Made by a program: the position numbers and the translations under genes
Part shown: in pieces, positions 8,999 to 18,611 of the stretch
How positions within the stretch are numbered: position 1 is the stretch's first letter
Layout of the letters: each line of letters begins with the position of its first letter
Source: Marinobacter panjinensis
GTDB taxonomy: Bacteria; Pseudomonadota; Gammaproteobacteria; Pseudomonadales; Oleiphilaceae
Length of the DNA: 64,000 bases
Assembly (NCBI RefSeq): GCF_005298175.1
Contig: NZ_SZYH01000001.1
Coordinates: forward strand, 2,604,001-2,668,000
Direction: 5' to 3'
The notes under the pieces: model-generated
What the model was told of the DNA's origin: nothing
What the model saw: the letters and a program-made list of their open reading frames with translations, nothing else
Databases searched by the model: none

Positions 8999-10162
8999 AT
9001 GGAAACCTCTATGCCCGACCCGCTGAAATACGCCTTTCGCAATGCCTCGGGAATAACCCGCCAGACCGCACTATACGCCAGTAACGCCTTCGACCGGGTA
9101 TTCCGCGCCGCCAGCCTGGTTCAGGCGGGGCAGACGCCGTTCGAGACGCTGCACACCGATGGCCTGGTGAGCCTGCGTTACTACCCGCCGCTGGCGGAAG
9201 ACTTTATCGAGCTGGATGGCGAGATGATTGATGTGGAGCGTACGCCCCACAAAACACCCATCGTGATCGTGCCGCCACTGGCGGTCAACATGCTGATCTA
9301 CGACCTGTTTCCCCAACGCAGTCTGGTACGTTTCCTGCGGGCGAAGGGGTTTGAGGTATACCTGATCGACTGGGGCGTGCCCACGCGGCAACACAGCCAC
9401 TACAACCTTCACACCTACGTGGCAGAGTTGCTGCCAGCGTATCTGAACCGGGTGAGGGAGCACAGTGGCGAGCAGGAATTGTCGCTGCATGGTTGGAGTC
9501 TGGGCGGGATGTTTACCCTGTTCTACTCCGCCCTAAGCCGCGACCAGCACATCCGCAACGCCATCGTGCTGGGCTCCCCCATCGACAGCCACGCCTCCGG
9601 CCTGATGGGGCTGATGTACCAGCGGGTATCCGACGTTGCCGAGTTCATCCGCAAACGCACCGGCTTCCGCCTGCACGACGTCAAACCCTACTGGTTCCAC
9701 ACCCCCGGCTGGGCCAACACCATCGGCTTCAAACTCACCAACCCCATCGGCAGCGTGATGGGCTACTGGGAACTCATCGTCCGCCTGGGCGACCGCGAAT
9801 TCGTCTCCAGCCACGCCACCACCTCCGCCTTCCTCGACCGCATGGTCGCCTACCCCGGCGGCATCGTTCAGGATGCGGTGGTGCGCCTGTGGATCGACAA
9901 TGACCTCTCCCGCGGCCAGATCCAGATCGGCGAAGACGTTGCCCGCCTGGAAAACGTAAACGCCAACTTACTCGCCATCGCCGGCGACAGCGACACCCTG
10001 GCAACACCGGGTGCAGTCAAACGGATCGAAGACCACGTCAGCTCAAAAGACGTCACTTTCCGGGTCACCCCCGGCGGCCATATGGGCATTCTGGCCGGCA
10101 GCAAGGCACCGAAGGAAAGCTGGCTGGAAATGGCAGAATGGCTGGCAGAAAGATCGGATTGA
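8999..10162 (+). CDS. PhaC-like alpha/beta hydrolase with serine nucleophile
   Basis: 387 residues resembling polyhydroxyalkanoate synthase: PIVIVPPLAVNMLIYDL, the YLIDWGVP segment, and GGHMG near the C-terminal histidine. The nucleophile elbow reads GWSLGG (165-170) with serine at 167, whereas true PHA synthases use cysteine in GxCxG. The remaining triad candidates are the aspartate in AGDSDTLATPG and the histidine in GGHMG. It may be a depolymerase or esterase derived from the synthase fold rather than a polymerase. It is a single gene with no phaA, phaB or phasin neighbour. The start could be ATG 8999 or 9011. Confidence 0.8.
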   Translation: METSMPDPLKYAFRNASGITRQTALYASNAFDRVFRAASLVQAGQTPFETLHTDGLVSLRYYPPLAEDFIELDGEMIDVERTPHKTPIVIVPPLAVNMLIYDLFPQRSLVRFLRAKGFEVYLIDWGVPTRQHSHYNLHTYVAELLPAYLNRVREHSGEQELSLHGWSLGGMFTLFYSALSRDQHIRNAIVLGSPIDSHASGLMGLMYQRVSDVAEFIRKRTGFRLHDVKPYWFHTPGWANTIGFKLTNPIGSVMGYWELIVRLGDREFVSSHATTSAFLDRMVAYPGGIVQDAVVRLWIDNDLSRGQIQIGEDVARLENVNANLLAIAGDSDTLATPGAVKRIEDHVSSKDVTFRVTPGGHMGILAGSKAPKESWLEMAEWLAERSD

Positions 10163-10215
10163 ATCAACCTGGCCACCTGACGAAAGGACGGCTATCACAA
10201 GAGCCGGAAGCACGG

Positions 10216-10316
10216 CTCGGGAAGGATTGTCCAAAACTGTGCGGCGCCATGGATGGCGGAGCCCAAGCGTCACATGGATGTGCCGAAGGAGCGTGTTTTG
10301 GACAATCCTTCCCGAG
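10216..10316 (+). repeat. structured intergenic element, copy 2
   Basis: Perfect 22-base inverted arms (10216-10237 and 10295-10316) around a core in plus orientation. The core has GCCATGGATGGC followed by CACATGGATGTG. It lies between two convergent genes, where it would be read from both sides like a bidirectional terminator hairpin. The core matches copy 1 except for one base seen (GCGGCGCC in place of GCGGAGCC); the arms do not match. Confidence 0.9.
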
Positions 10317-10333
10317 ACGGGCCTCAACCAGGG

Positions 10334-11005
10334 TCAGAGGTTATTCAAGGTAGCAGGAAGCTCAGAGAGACTGCGAACCACCGCATTCGGCTGAATCCCC
10401 CAGTCCTCAAACACCTTCCCGGCATCCCGCTGCACCCAGATGGCCATCAACCCCGCCGCCCGGGCTCCGATCACATCCCAGGCGTTGCTCGACACCAGAC
10501 ACAACGGCTGATCCATCGCCCCCGTCGCCCGCCGGGCATAGGCGTAGACCGCCGGATCCGGCTTGAAACTCTTGATGTCATCCACCGACACCAGCCCATC
10601 AAACATTGCCAGCAAATCATTGTGCCCCAGCACCTTCTCCAGCGCCGGATAGGTGCCGTTTGAGAACGCATACATCAGATAATCCCCCTCCAGGGACTTC
10701 AGCGCCGGCAACGAATCGTCAAAAGCGGGCAGGGAAAGATAGGCCCCCATCAGCTCATCCTCCCGTTCCCGACTCAGCTCAAGCTCATGACTGGCCATCG
10801 CGTAGCGCAGCGCCTGGCGGGTGCAGGCTCCGAAATCCTCGTACATGCGCATCAGGCCCTTGCGAAAGGAAAACTCCAGCTGCTTTTCCCGCCACTGAGA
10901 GCTCACCGATTCCGCCGCCTCACCCGCATCCGGCGCCAGCAGTTCAGCCATACCCATCGGGTCCACCAGGGTTCCGTATACATCAAACGCCAGTATTGGT
11001 TTCAT
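10334..11005 (-). CDS. haloacid dehalogenase, type II (HAD superfamily)
   Basis: A 223-residue HAD hydrolase. The nucleophile motif is FDVYGTLVD at residues 6-14. Motif II is SNGT. The lysine region is SFKPDPAVY, and the acidic motif region is VSSNAWDVIGARAAGL. The SSNAWD sequence is characteristic of L-2-haloacid dehalogenases, which hydrolyse short 2-haloacids to hydroxyacids. Many genomic members have no proven substrate. It is a single gene on the minus strand, ending 18 bases from repeat copy 2. Confidence 0.85.
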   Translation of the reverse strand: MKPILAFDVYGTLVDPMGMAELLAPDAGEAAESVSSQWREKQLEFSFRKGLMRMYEDFGACTRQALRYAMASHELELSREREDELMGAYLSLPAFDDSLPALKSLEGDYLMYAFSNGTYPALEKVLGHNDLLAMFDGLVSVDDIKSFKPDPAVYAYARRATGAMDQPLCLVSSNAWDVIGARAAGLMAIWVQRDAGKVFEDWGIQPNAVVRSLSELPATLNNL

Positions 11006-11141
11006 CGGGCTCTCCTTTGTTATGCCGTCCGCTTAGTCACATCCTAGACCATGCCTAAAGGAAGCCTGAATGTACATTCAATAACAACGACTCTGCGATA
11101 GCCCTATTGGGAACCCTCGGTTCTGAAGTACACTCCCATTC

Positions 11142-12053
11142 ATGAACCCCATTGATACATTCAACCTGGACATCCGATCCCTCAGCACCTTCATTGCCGT
11201 GCTGGACGAAGGCAGTGTGTCCAGGGCAGCCGTACGCCTCGGAGTGAGCCAGTCAGCAGTCAGCCATACCCTGGACCGCTTGCGTCAGGCCCTGGGCGAT
11301 GCCTTGTTCGTGAAATCCGGCCGCGGCATTGTGCCTACCCGCTACGCGGTCCAGGCCGGCCCTCACATACGCCAGATACTGGACGACCTCCATTCCCTGT
11401 CCTCTGGCCCGCCCTTCACCCCGGCCAGCGCCGAATTCACCTTCACCATTGCCGCCAACGATTACCAACGTGACCTGTTGTTGCCCGGCTTGCTGTCGGT
11501 CCTCCGGCGTGAAGCGCCCGGCATCCGCCTGCAGGTAATCCCGTCCGGCATACCCACTGCCGACATGCTGCGCAAGGACCTGTGCGACCTGATTATTTCG
11601 CCCCATGCACCGGAAGCAACAGACATTATGCAACGAGGGCTGATGGCGGATCACATGGTGGTCTTCTACGACCCGGTTCATAGGCAAGCACCTGAAACCC
11701 TGGCAGATTACCTGAAGGCGGATCACATCGGCATCCTGTTCGGCACCGGTGAGAAAACAGCGTTTGAAGACTCTCTGGCCGCCCGGGGCCTTACCCGGCG
11801 AACGGCAGTCACCGTCTCCAACTTCTCCGGCCTGCCCGGATTCCTGCACGGAACCGACATGCTCGCCACGGCGCCGAAGCGCATGAGTGAACACTTACTG
11901 CAAGATTTTGCCTCCGTACCTCTGCCCTTTGACTACAAGCCTTTTACGCTGCTGATGCTCTGGCATAAGCGCAACCAGAATGACCCTGCCCACCGGTGGA
12001 TCCGCAACCACGTTAATGGCGTGGCCGCGACGATGAACAACCTGAGCACCTGA
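11142..12053 (+). CDS. LysR-family transcriptional regulator
   Basis: 303 residues with the N-terminal LysR helix-turn-helix (DIRSLSTFIAVLDEGSVSRA ... VSQSAVSHTLDRLRQALGD). A substrate-binding-like effector domain follows. The sequence is closer to the NodD/LeuO-like branch (GIVPTRYA after the helix-turn-helix). The gene points in the same direction as the Bcr/CflA efflux gene downstream, with a strong dyad and repeat copy 3 between them. Control of that pump is plausible but is inferred from position. Confidence 0.9.
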   Translation: MNPIDTFNLDIRSLSTFIAVLDEGSVSRAAVRLGVSQSAVSHTLDRLRQALGDALFVKSGRGIVPTRYAVQAGPHIRQILDDLHSLSSGPPFTPASAEFTFTIAANDYQRDLLLPGLLSVLRREAPGIRLQVIPSGIPTADMLRKDLCDLIISPHAPEATDIMQRGLMADHMVVFYDPVHRQAPETLADYLKADHIGILFGTGEKTAFEDSLAARGLTRRTAVTVSNFSGLPGFLHGTDMLATAPKRMSEHLLQDFASVPLPFDYKPFTLLMLWHKRNQNDPAHRWIRNHVNGVAATMNNLST

Positions 12054-12064
12054 CTCATCTGATT

Positions 12065-12085
12065 TTTTCATACGTTGTATGAAAA
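12065..12085. promoter_or_regulatory. dyad, candidate LysR operator before the efflux gene
   Basis: TTTTCATAC-GTT-GTATGAAAA is a perfect 9-base inverted repeat. It contains ATAC and GTAT halves of the kind LysR proteins bind (T-N11-A within it). It lies 12 bases after the lysR stop and about 190 bases before the efflux gene start. A short hairpin terminator is the alternative, although a T-run is missing on the plus strand. Confidence 0.45.
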
Positions 12086-12141
12086 TAGCGGCCGTTATCC
12101 TCCCTCAGTTAACGCGTAGACTTGCACCATAAATTCAGGGA

Positions 12142-12248
12142 GCAGCGGGTGGGCCGCCCTCCTGAAACCGTGCGGAGCCAGGGATGGCGGAGCCGAGCGT
12201 ACAGGGATGTATTCACAGCGTGTTTCAGGAGGGCGGCCCACCCGCTGC
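12142..12248 (+). repeat. structured intergenic element, copy 3
   Basis: Perfect 27-base inverted arms (12142-12168 and 12222-12248) around a plus-orientation core with GCCAGGGATGGC and TACAGGGATGTA hairpins. Compared with copies 1, 2 and 4 the second hairpin has changed its closing pair from C-G to T-A, keeping the pairing. It ends 27 bases before the efflux gene start codon, in its leader. Confidence 0.9.
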
Positions 12249-12274
12249 GTTTCGAGAGTCAAGCAGGAACGGAA

Positions 12275-13480
12275 ATGCTCGCACTCACCAGTGTATGGAC
12301 AACGATATTATTGGCAGCCGCCGTCGCCCTCGGGCCACTGGCGATCGATATGTATCTGCCTGCACTGCCCAGTATGGGCGAATCCCTTTCAGCCGGTACC
12401 GGGCAGGTTCAACTCACGTTGAGCATCTACATGGCAGGTTTCGCCTTTGCCCAGTTGATCTGTGGCCCGCTGGCCGACCGCTTTGGCCGCAAGCCCATCA
12501 TGATTGGTGGTTTTCTGCTGTTCGCAGTGGCCAGTGTTATCTGTGCCCTCGCCACCAACATTGAAACGCTGATTCTGTCCCGCTTCCTGCAGGCCCTTGG
12601 TGGCTCTGCCGGGCCTGTGCTGGGCCGTGCGGCCGTGCGGGATATCTATTCGCCGCGAGAGGCCGCAAAAATCATGGCGATCCTCGCCAGCATCATGGCC
12701 CTGGCGCCAGCCATCGCCCCGACCATTGGCGGGTTTATGGTAGTCGGGCTGGGATGGCCGTCGATTTTCCTGGCACTGGGTGGCTATGCACTGTTGATGG
12801 CGGTGGTGGTTGCCGTTGGTATTCCCGAGCCGATGCATCCGAAACACCGGCAGTCCCTGCGCATTGGCAGCCTGTTGAAGAATTACCGGGCGATTGCCTC
12901 CGATATCAGTTTCCTGGGTTACACCCTGACCAATTCCCTGGCATTCGCCGGCCTGTTTGCCTTTCTGTCAGGCTCGTCGTTTGTGCTGATCGATTTTCTG
13001 GGTGTTGAGCCCCAGTACTTTGGCCTGTTCTTCGCCTGTATCGTCGGCGGTTACATCGTCGGCAACCTGATCGCCATTCGCCTGGGCCGCCAGCTTGTAC
13101 CAGACCAGATTCTGGTCAGGGGCCTGATTGTTTCTGTTGCCGGTGGTGGGCTGATGGCTGCGTTGGCGGCCGCTCAGGTCTACAGTGTCTGGGCCGTAAT
13201 CCTGCCCCAGACCCTGTTCATGATCGGCGTTGGCATGGTCCTGCCCCAGACCATGGCCGGCGCCCTGGCCAATTTTCCCCACATGGCCGGCGCCGCCTCG
13301 GCACTTTTCGGCTTTACCCAGATGGCGGTGGCAGCCACTATCGGCATGCTGGTTGGGCACTTCCACGACGGCACCTCACTGGTGATGGCGACCACCATCT
13401 CTATCTGTGCCGTTGCAGCCCTGGCCAGTTACCTGCTGCTGGTACAACGGCACCCGGCTCCCGGATTCGAGCCCGCATGA
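12275..13480 (+). CDS. Bcr/CflA-family drug efflux MFS transporter
   Basis: 401 residues with about 12 membrane spans. The start region (ALGPLAIDMYLPALPSMGESL) is diagnostic of the Bcr/CflA branch of the major facilitator superfamily. The loop signature GPLADRFGRKPIMIGG follows. These proton-driven pumps export drugs or small metabolites such as chloramphenicol, bicyclomycin or sulfonamides. ATG 12275 begins the first membrane span. The frame is open further upstream, but that part is only repeat copy 3 and is not coding. A LysR regulator lies upstream in the same direction. Confidence 0.9.
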   Translation: MLALTSVWTTILLAAAVALGPLAIDMYLPALPSMGESLSAGTGQVQLTLSIYMAGFAFAQLICGPLADRFGRKPIMIGGFLLFAVASVICALATNIETLILSRFLQALGGSAGPVLGRAAVRDIYSPREAAKIMAILASIMALAPAIAPTIGGFMVVGLGWPSIFLALGGYALLMAVVVAVGIPEPMHPKHRQSLRIGSLLKNYRAIASDISFLGYTLTNSLAFAGLFAFLSGSSFVLIDFLGVEPQYFGLFFACIVGGYIVGNLIAIRLGRQLVPDQILVRGLIVSVAGGGLMAALAAAQVYSVWAVILPQTLFMIGVGMVLPQTMAGALANFPHMAGAASALFGFTQMAVAATIGMLVGHFHDGTSLVMATTISICAVAALASYLLLVQRHPAPGFEPA

Positions 13481-13581
13481 CACCCATTTAACCCGGCCGA
13501 TGGATGAAAAAGCATCCAAAATGAACTACACAGAGTAAGTTGTTAAACACTAATCCATCAGGCCAGCAAAGGGAGTTTCAA

Positions 13582-14079
13582 ATGAGCAACGTAACACTGG
13601 GCGGCGACCCGATTACAGTCAGCGGCACCTTCCCGCAACCGGGCGACACCGTCCCAGACTTCACCCTCACCACTCAGGGCCTGGAAGACGTCACCCTCGA
13701 CAAGTGGGCTGGCAAGCGCAAGATCCTCAACATCATCCCCAGCATCGACACCCCGACCTGCGCCACTTCCACACGCAAATTCAACGAAAAAGCCAGTAAC
13801 CTGGACAATACCGTGGTGCTGGTTGTCTCGGCTGACCTGCCCCCTGCAGCCAGCCGGTTCTGTGGTGCAGAAGGCCTGAAAAACGTTATCACCCTGTCCA
13901 GCTTCCGCAACTACAGCTTTCAGCAGGACTACGGCGTTGCCATTCAGGATGGGCCACTTGCCGGCCTTTGTGCCCGCGCGGTGGTGGTGCTGGATGAGGA
14001 CAACAAGGTTCTCCACAGTGAGTTGGTGGATGATATCAAGCATGAGCCAGATTATGAGAAGGCGCTTTCGGTGCTTTGA
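13582..14079 (+). CDS. tpx: thiol peroxidase
   Basis: A 165-residue atypical 2-Cys peroxiredoxin that reduces peroxides with thioredoxin. The peroxidatic cysteine is in [15 protein letters not shown] (about residue 60) and the resolving cysteine in [12 protein letters not shown] (about 94), the spacing of Tpx. The C-terminal region YEKAL fits as well. ATG 13582 follows a GGGAG ribosome-binding site; an upstream in-frame start would add unrelated residues. It is monocistronic, followed by the REP-type region. Confidence 0.94.
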   Translation: MSNVTLGGDPITVSGTFPQPGDTVPDFTLTTQGLEDVTLDKWAGKRKILNIIPSIDTPTCATSTRKFNEKASNLDNTVVLVVSADLPPAASRFCGAEGLKNVITLSSFRNYSFQQDYGVAIQDGPLAGLCARAVVVLDEDNKVLHSELVDDIKHEPDYEKALSVL

Positions 14080-14103
14080 TTTTTTGGTCCGTTAACCATT
14101 GTT

Positions 14104-14131
14104 GTCGGATTACGGCTGCGCCTAATCCGAC
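14104..14131. repeat. REP-like palindrome
   Basis: GTCGGATTA (14104-14112) and TAATCCGAC (14123-14131) form a hairpin with a GC-rich loop, followed by CTAC. A second copy in the same orientation is at 14286-14311. These resemble REP elements common in gammaproteobacterial intergenic DNA. Confidence 0.75.
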
Positions 14132-14168
14132 CTACCCGACCTACGGGAGATAACGGTGTTGTCGGATC

Positions 14169-14260
14169 GGGCCAGGGGTGGGGTGTCTTTTCTGGCGGGA
14201 AAAGGTGTCTGAGCGAAGCGAGTTCTTTTCCCATAAGAAAAGACACCCCACCCCTGGCCC
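14169..14260. repeat. second-family hairpin element with 25-base perfect arms
   Basis: Arms 14169-14193 and 14236-14260 are perfect 25-base complements. Inside, an inner stem GGGAAAAG / CTTTTCCC surrounds a loop containing TGTCTGAGCGAAGCGAGTT. The layout, long arms around a shorter structured core, matches the six-copy family elsewhere in the window, but the core sequence is different. It lies between two REP-like palindromes. Confidence 0.85.
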
Positions 14261-14285
14261 AGCCACCATACCCCGCAGACTATGC

Positions 14286-14311
14286 GTCGGATTACGCTTC
14301 GCTAATCCGAC
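14286..14311. repeat. REP-like palindrome, second copy
   Basis: GTCGGATTA (14286-14294) pairs with TAATCCGAC (14303-14311) around CGCTTCGC. It is in the same orientation as the copy at 14104-14131 and lies about 60 bases before the MATE gene. Confidence 0.75.
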
Positions 14312-14369
14312 CTACGAATGATGCTAGAATCGCCCTCCAAGCAAAAGACCAGGAACTAACGTCAATAAC

Positions 14370-15701
14370 GTGACCAACGCCGAACCCCAAGCCAGCCTGC
14401 CGCGCCAGTTATTTACCATGACCTGGCCCATGCTTTTCGGCGTTCTTTCACTGATGACCTTCCAGCTGGTGGACAGCGCGTTTATTGGCCAGTTAGGGCG
14501 TGACCCGCTGGCAGCGCTGGGCTTTACCCTGCCTATGCAGCAGCTGATCATCGGGCTGCAAGTAGGCCTGGGCATCGCTACCACCGCCATCATCTCCCGC
14601 ACCCTGGGCGCCGGCGACCAGCTCCGGGCAGAGCGACTGGGCGGCCTGGTGGTTACCGTGGGCGCCATTCTGGTGATTATCCTGTGCATCGGCCTGTGGC
14701 TATTGCAGACCCGAATCATGTCTGCGCTTGGCGCGGAACCAAGCCTGTTACCACTGATCCGAAGTTACTGGATACCCTGGCTGATGTCCGCCTGGACCGG
14801 CGCCATGCTGTATTTTGGCTACAGCGTGTGCCGCTCCCATGGCGACACCAGACTGCCAGGCTACATGATGGTAGCCACCAGCCTGCTCAACATCGCCCTG
14901 GACCCGCTCTACATCTTCGTCTTCGGCTGGGGCCTGCCCGGTGCCGCCCTGGCCACGATTACCGCCTTCGGCATCGGCTGCCTGTTTATCTACCCGAAAC
15001 TGCTGCGCTGCGGCTGGTTGCGTTTTGACCTGAAGCAACTGGCTCTGGGGAGAGCACTCAAGCAGTTGAACAACATTATGGCCCCCGCCATGGTCAGCCA
15101 GTTGATGCCCCCTGTCTCGGCTATGGTGGCTACCGCACTGGTGGCCGGTTTCGGCTCGGCCGCTGTGGCCGCCTGGGGCCTGGGAACGCGCCTGGAGTTT
15201 TTCTCCATTGTGGTGGTACTGGCACTGACCATGTCCATGCCACCTATGGTGGGCCGCATGCTGGGCGCCGGCGAGCTCGGCCAGATCCGCAAACTGGTCC
15301 GGCTGGCGGTCCGGTTTGTGGTGGTGTGGCAACTGGCGATTGGCCTGATCTGGCTCATGGCCTCCGGGCTGGTGTCTGAGTTGTTCACCAGTGACCGGGA
15401 AGTCAGCGATGTCCTTGGCAGCTATCTGGTCCGGGTGCCACTCAGCTACAGCGGCCTGGGCATCTGCATGCTGATGGTGTCGGTCTGCAACGCCCTTGGG
15501 CTGGCATTACGGGCCCTGCTGGTGTCCACCCTTCGCCTGTTCCTCTGTTTTTTGCCCTTTCTCTGGATTGGTGCCCAGATTGGCGGCATCAACGGGCTGA
15601 TGAGCGGTGCCTTAGCTGGTAACCTGTTGGCGGGTGTCATGGCTTATGCATTCTACCGCCAGGGCATCCGGAAACTGGCGAAGCTGCACGCCGGTTCTTG
15701 A
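14370..15701 (+). CDS. MATE-family efflux transporter
   Basis: 443 residues and about 12 membrane spans. The N-terminal region (FTMTWPMLFGVLSLMTFQLV followed by DSAFIGQLG) and the internal repeat (about residue 240 on) are typical of the MATE fold. Such pumps use Na+ or H+ to export cationic drugs or metabolites. The frame starts with GTG at 14370. No clear ribosome-binding site is seen and a downstream ATG in TMTWPM is an alternative. It is a single gene, with the REP region upstream and the Mrp operon 99 bases downstream. Confidence 0.88.
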   Translation: MTNAEPQASLPRQLFTMTWPMLFGVLSLMTFQLVDSAFIGQLGRDPLAALGFTLPMQQLIIGLQVGLGIATTAIISRTLGAGDQLRAERLGGLVVTVGAILVIILCIGLWLLQTRIMSALGAEPSLLPLIRSYWIPWLMSAWTGAMLYFGYSVCRSHGDTRLPGYMMVATSLLNIALDPLYIFVFGWGLPGAALATITAFGIGCLFIYPKLLRCGWLRFDLKQLALGRALKQLNNIMAPAMVSQLMPPVSAMVATALVAGFGSAAVAAWGLGTRLEFFSIVVVLALTMSMPPMVGRMLGAGELGQIRKLVRLAVRFVVVWQLAIGLIWLMASGLVSELFTSDREVSDVLGSYLVRVPLSYSGLGICMLMVSVCNALGLALRALLVSTLRLFLCFLPFLWIGAQIGGINGLMSGALAGNLLAGVMAYAFYRQGIRKLAKLHAGS

Positions 15702-15800
15702 CTTATAAGAATGAAAAAGTCTCAAACATTGGCTATACATGAAGAATGCTAATAAGCTGAGTGCTTTGCAGAACTCACTCCTGACCGGCTGAATTCCGTT

Positions 15801-18611
15801 ATGGACATTGGGCTTCTCGTCTTTTTGCCCGTACTGGGAGCCATTGCTTCGCTCCTCTCAAGGTTGAAGCGGCCCGGCCCGGATCATGTGCAGACCCACG
15901 CGCTGGTCGCACTGATCGCCCCGGCCATTTGTCTGCTGCTTTTGCTCAGTTATCTTCCCCGGATCCAGTCCGGCGAAGCCCTTGTCTATTCCCTTTCCTG
16001 GGTGCCCGAAATCGGCCTTGGCCTGGCGTTCCGGCTGGATGGCCTCAGCTGGTTATTTGCCACCCTGATTACCGGCATCGGCTGCCTCATCATTGTCTAC
16101 GCCCGATACTATTTTTCCGGTAAAGACACCGCAGGGCGCTTTTTCGTTCTGATTCAGCTGTTCATGACCGCCATGCTCGGCATTGTGCTGTCCGAGAACC
16201 TGCTGTTCATGCTGGTGTTCTGGGAGCTCACCAGCCTGGTGTCCTTCCTGCTGATCGGTTTTACCTGGTCCAGTCGTAATGCCCGCCGGGGGGCGCGCAT
16301 GTCGCTGGTGATTACCGGCGGGGGTGGCCTGGCCCTGCTGGGTGGCATTCTGCTTTTAGGGCAAATCGTTGGCAGCTACCAGATCAGCGATGTGCTGGCC
16401 GCCACCGACACCATCATCAGCGATGACCGCTACCCACTGACCCTGTCGCTGATTCTGCTCGGTGCCTTTACCAAGTCGGCCCAGGCGCCGTTCCATCTCT
16501 GGCTACCCCATGCCATGGCGGCGCCAACGCCGGTGTCCGCCTACCTGCACTCCGCCACCATGGTGAAAGCCGGCCTGTTCCTGATGGCACGCCTGCACCC
16601 GGCCATGGGCGACACCGAGCTATGGTTCAGCCTGATCACCATTACCGGCATGGTCACCCTGATGGTTGGCGCCTTTGTGGCCATGTTCATGCACGACATC
16701 AAGGGCCTGCTGGCCTATTCCACCATTTCCCACCTGGGACTGATCACTCTGCTGATTGGCATGGGCAGCGAAATGGCCATGGCGGCGGCGCTGTTTCATC
16801 TGACGATCCATGCCCTGTTCAAGGCCCCCCTGTTCATGATGGCGGGCATTGTCGATCAGGCTACGGGCAGCCGGGACATGCGCAATATCAATGGCCTGTG
16901 GAAAACCATGCCGGCGCTGATGCTGATTACCGCCATACCGGCGGCCGCCATGGCCGGCCTGCCCCTGATGAGCGGCTACCTGAGCAAGAAGATGCTGTTC
17001 TCGGAAAGCCTGCTGGTGACCGCACCCCACTGGGCCAATACCCTGATTCCGGTATGGGTTACCGTTGCCGGCCTGTTTTCCGTGGCCTATTCCGTGCGCA
17101 TCTTCCACAACGTGTTTTTCAACGGTCAGCCGGTGGACCTGCCCCACTGGCCGCCCCGCAAAAAACCGGCCGGCATGCTGGTACCTCTGTTCATTCTTGC
17201 CGCTGCCTCATTAATGGTGGGGCTGGCACCACAAGCCATCTACGACAACGTGATTCACCTGGCGGTCATGGCTACGTCCATGACCCAGCTGCCGCTATAC
17301 GACTTCTCGGCGCTGTCCGACGCCCAGGCGCCGGCCATGATGAGCATGATTGCAATGCTTGGCGGCATCGTTTTCTATCTCGCCCGCGGCCCGCTGTTTG
17401 CCATCCATCGCCAGTTACCGGACTTGGATGCCAAGAACATCTTTGAGCAGATCATGCAGCAAAGCATCCGCTTCGCCCAGTCGCTGGTCTATCGCCTGGA
17501 AAATGGCTCATTGCAACGCTACCTGGCCTTTATTCTGGTCGCCGCCATCGCACCGGCGCTGTGGATGCTCGGTGGCTACAGTGGCTGGCAAGGTCCATCG
17601 GAATTGACAGAGGTTAACCCAATGGTGGTTTTCGGTGCCGTCATCCTGTGCCTGTCGGCCATTGGCGTCGCGTTGTTTCACCATCAGCGCCTGCCGGCGC
17701 TGCTTCTTCTTTCGGTCACCGGCCTGTTCGTCACCCTCGCGTTCGCCCAGTTCTCGGCCCCTGATCTGGCACTTACCCAACTCTCCGTGGAAGTCATGGC
17801 GGTGGTCATCATGATGCTGGCACTGTCGTTCCTGCCCCAGACCTCACCCAGGGAATCCGGAGCCGGCAGGATTGTCCGCGACCTGGGCCTGGCTGGCCTG
17901 GCCGGGACCGGCGTTGCACTCTTCGCTTACGCAGTGCTGACCCGACCGGCTGAGACCATTTCCGGGTATTTCCTCGCCAACAGCGTTCCCGGTGGTGGCG
18001 GCACCAACGTAGTCAACGTCATTCTGGTGGATTTCCGTGGCTTCGACACCCTGGGGGAAATCACCGTGCTGGGTATCGCCGCCGTTGCGGTATTCGCGTT
18101 TACCCGTGACCTGCATTTGAAGGAACGGGTAGCCAGTGCCGGCACCGCAAAAGGGTATGCCGAGCCGCATCCGGTGATTCTGCAGATGGTCTCCCGCATG
18201 GCCCTGCCCATTGCCCTGCTGGTGTCCGCCTATATTTTCCTGCGGGGGCACAACATGCCGGGAGGGGGTTTCATTGCCGGGCTGGTAACTGCGGTTGCCC
18301 TCACCCTGCAGTACATGGCTGGTGGCCTGGTATGGGCGCAGGAACGGATGCTCACGCATTTCCGCCCGCTGATTGGCGCCGGTTTGCTGATTGCCACGGC
18401 CACCGGTTTGGGCAGCTGGTTTGTCGGCTACCCGTTCCTCACCTCCGCTTTCAGCCACATGGACTGGCCGCTGATCGGCGAGTTCGAGCTGGCGACGGCT
18501 TTGCTGTTTGATCTGGGGGTTTACACCACGGTGGTGGGGGCAACCCTGCTGATCCTGGCAAACCTGGGCAAACTGATGACCGTGGCCGGGCCCGGCCAGG
18601 AGGTGGGCTGA
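15801..18611 (+). CDS. mrpA: Mrp Na+/H+ antiporter subunit A fused to subunit B
   Basis: 936 residues. The first about 500 form the NuoL-like proton-channel domain ([20 protein letters not shown]; the [13 protein letters not shown] region; [22 protein letters not shown] is present and unbroken in the protein). A DUF4040-like MrpA C-terminal region follows ([19 protein letters not shown]), then a full MrpB-type domain from about residue 790 ([20 protein letters not shown]). The A-B fusion is the group-2 arrangement known in many proteobacteria (phaAB). It is the first gene of the antiporter operon and its stop overlaps the start of mrpC (TGATGG). The complex exports Na+ in exchange for H+, suiting a marine habitat. 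Confidence 0.93.
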   Translation: MDIGLLVFLPVLGAIASLLSRLKRPGPDHVQTHALVALIAPAICLLLLLSYLPRIQSGEALVYSLSWVPEIGLGLAFRLDGLSWLFATLITGIGCLIIVYARYYFSGKDTAGRFFVLIQLFMTAMLGIVLSENLLFMLVFWELTSLVSFLLIGFTWSSRNARRGARMSLVITGGGGLALLGGILLLGQIVGSYQISDVLAATDTIISDDRYPLTLSLILLGAFTKSAQAPFHLWLPHAMAAPTPVSAYLHSATMVKAGLFLMARLHPAMGDTELWFSLITITGMVTLMVGAFVAMFMHDIKGLLAYSTISHLGLITLLIGMGSEMAMAAALFHLTIHALFKAPLFMMAGIVDQATGSRDMRNINGLWKTMPALMLITAIPAAAMAGLPLMSGYLSKKMLFSESLLVTAPHWANTLIPVWVTVAGLFSVAYSVRIFHNVFFNGQPVDLPHWPPRKKPAGMLVPLFILAAASLMVGLAPQAIYDNVIHLAVMATSMTQLPLYDFSALSDAQAPAMMSMIAMLGGIVFYLARGPLFAIHRQLPDLDAKNIFEQIMQQSIRFAQSLVYRLENGSLQRYLAFILVAAIAPALWMLGGYSGWQGPSELTEVNPMVVFGAVILCLSAIGVALFHHQRLPALLLLSVTGLFVTLAFAQFSAPDLALTQLSVEVMAVVIMMLALSFLPQTSPRESGAGRIVRDLGLAGLAGTGVALFAYAVLTRPAETISGYFLANSVPGGGGTNVVNVILVDFRGFDTLGEITVLGIAAVAVFAFTRDLHLKERVASAGTAKGYAEPHPVILQMVSRMALPIALLVSAYIFLRGHNMPGGGFIAGLVTAVALTLQYMAGGLVWAQERMLTHFRPLIGAGLLIATATGLGSWFVGYPFLTSAFSHMDWPLIGEFELATALLFDLGVYTTVVGATLLILANLGKLMTVAGPGQEVG

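Noticed and set aside
12122..12274. Upstream extension of the Bcr/CflA gene
   Set aside because: The added residues are translated from repeat copy 3; the family's start is at ATG 12275.
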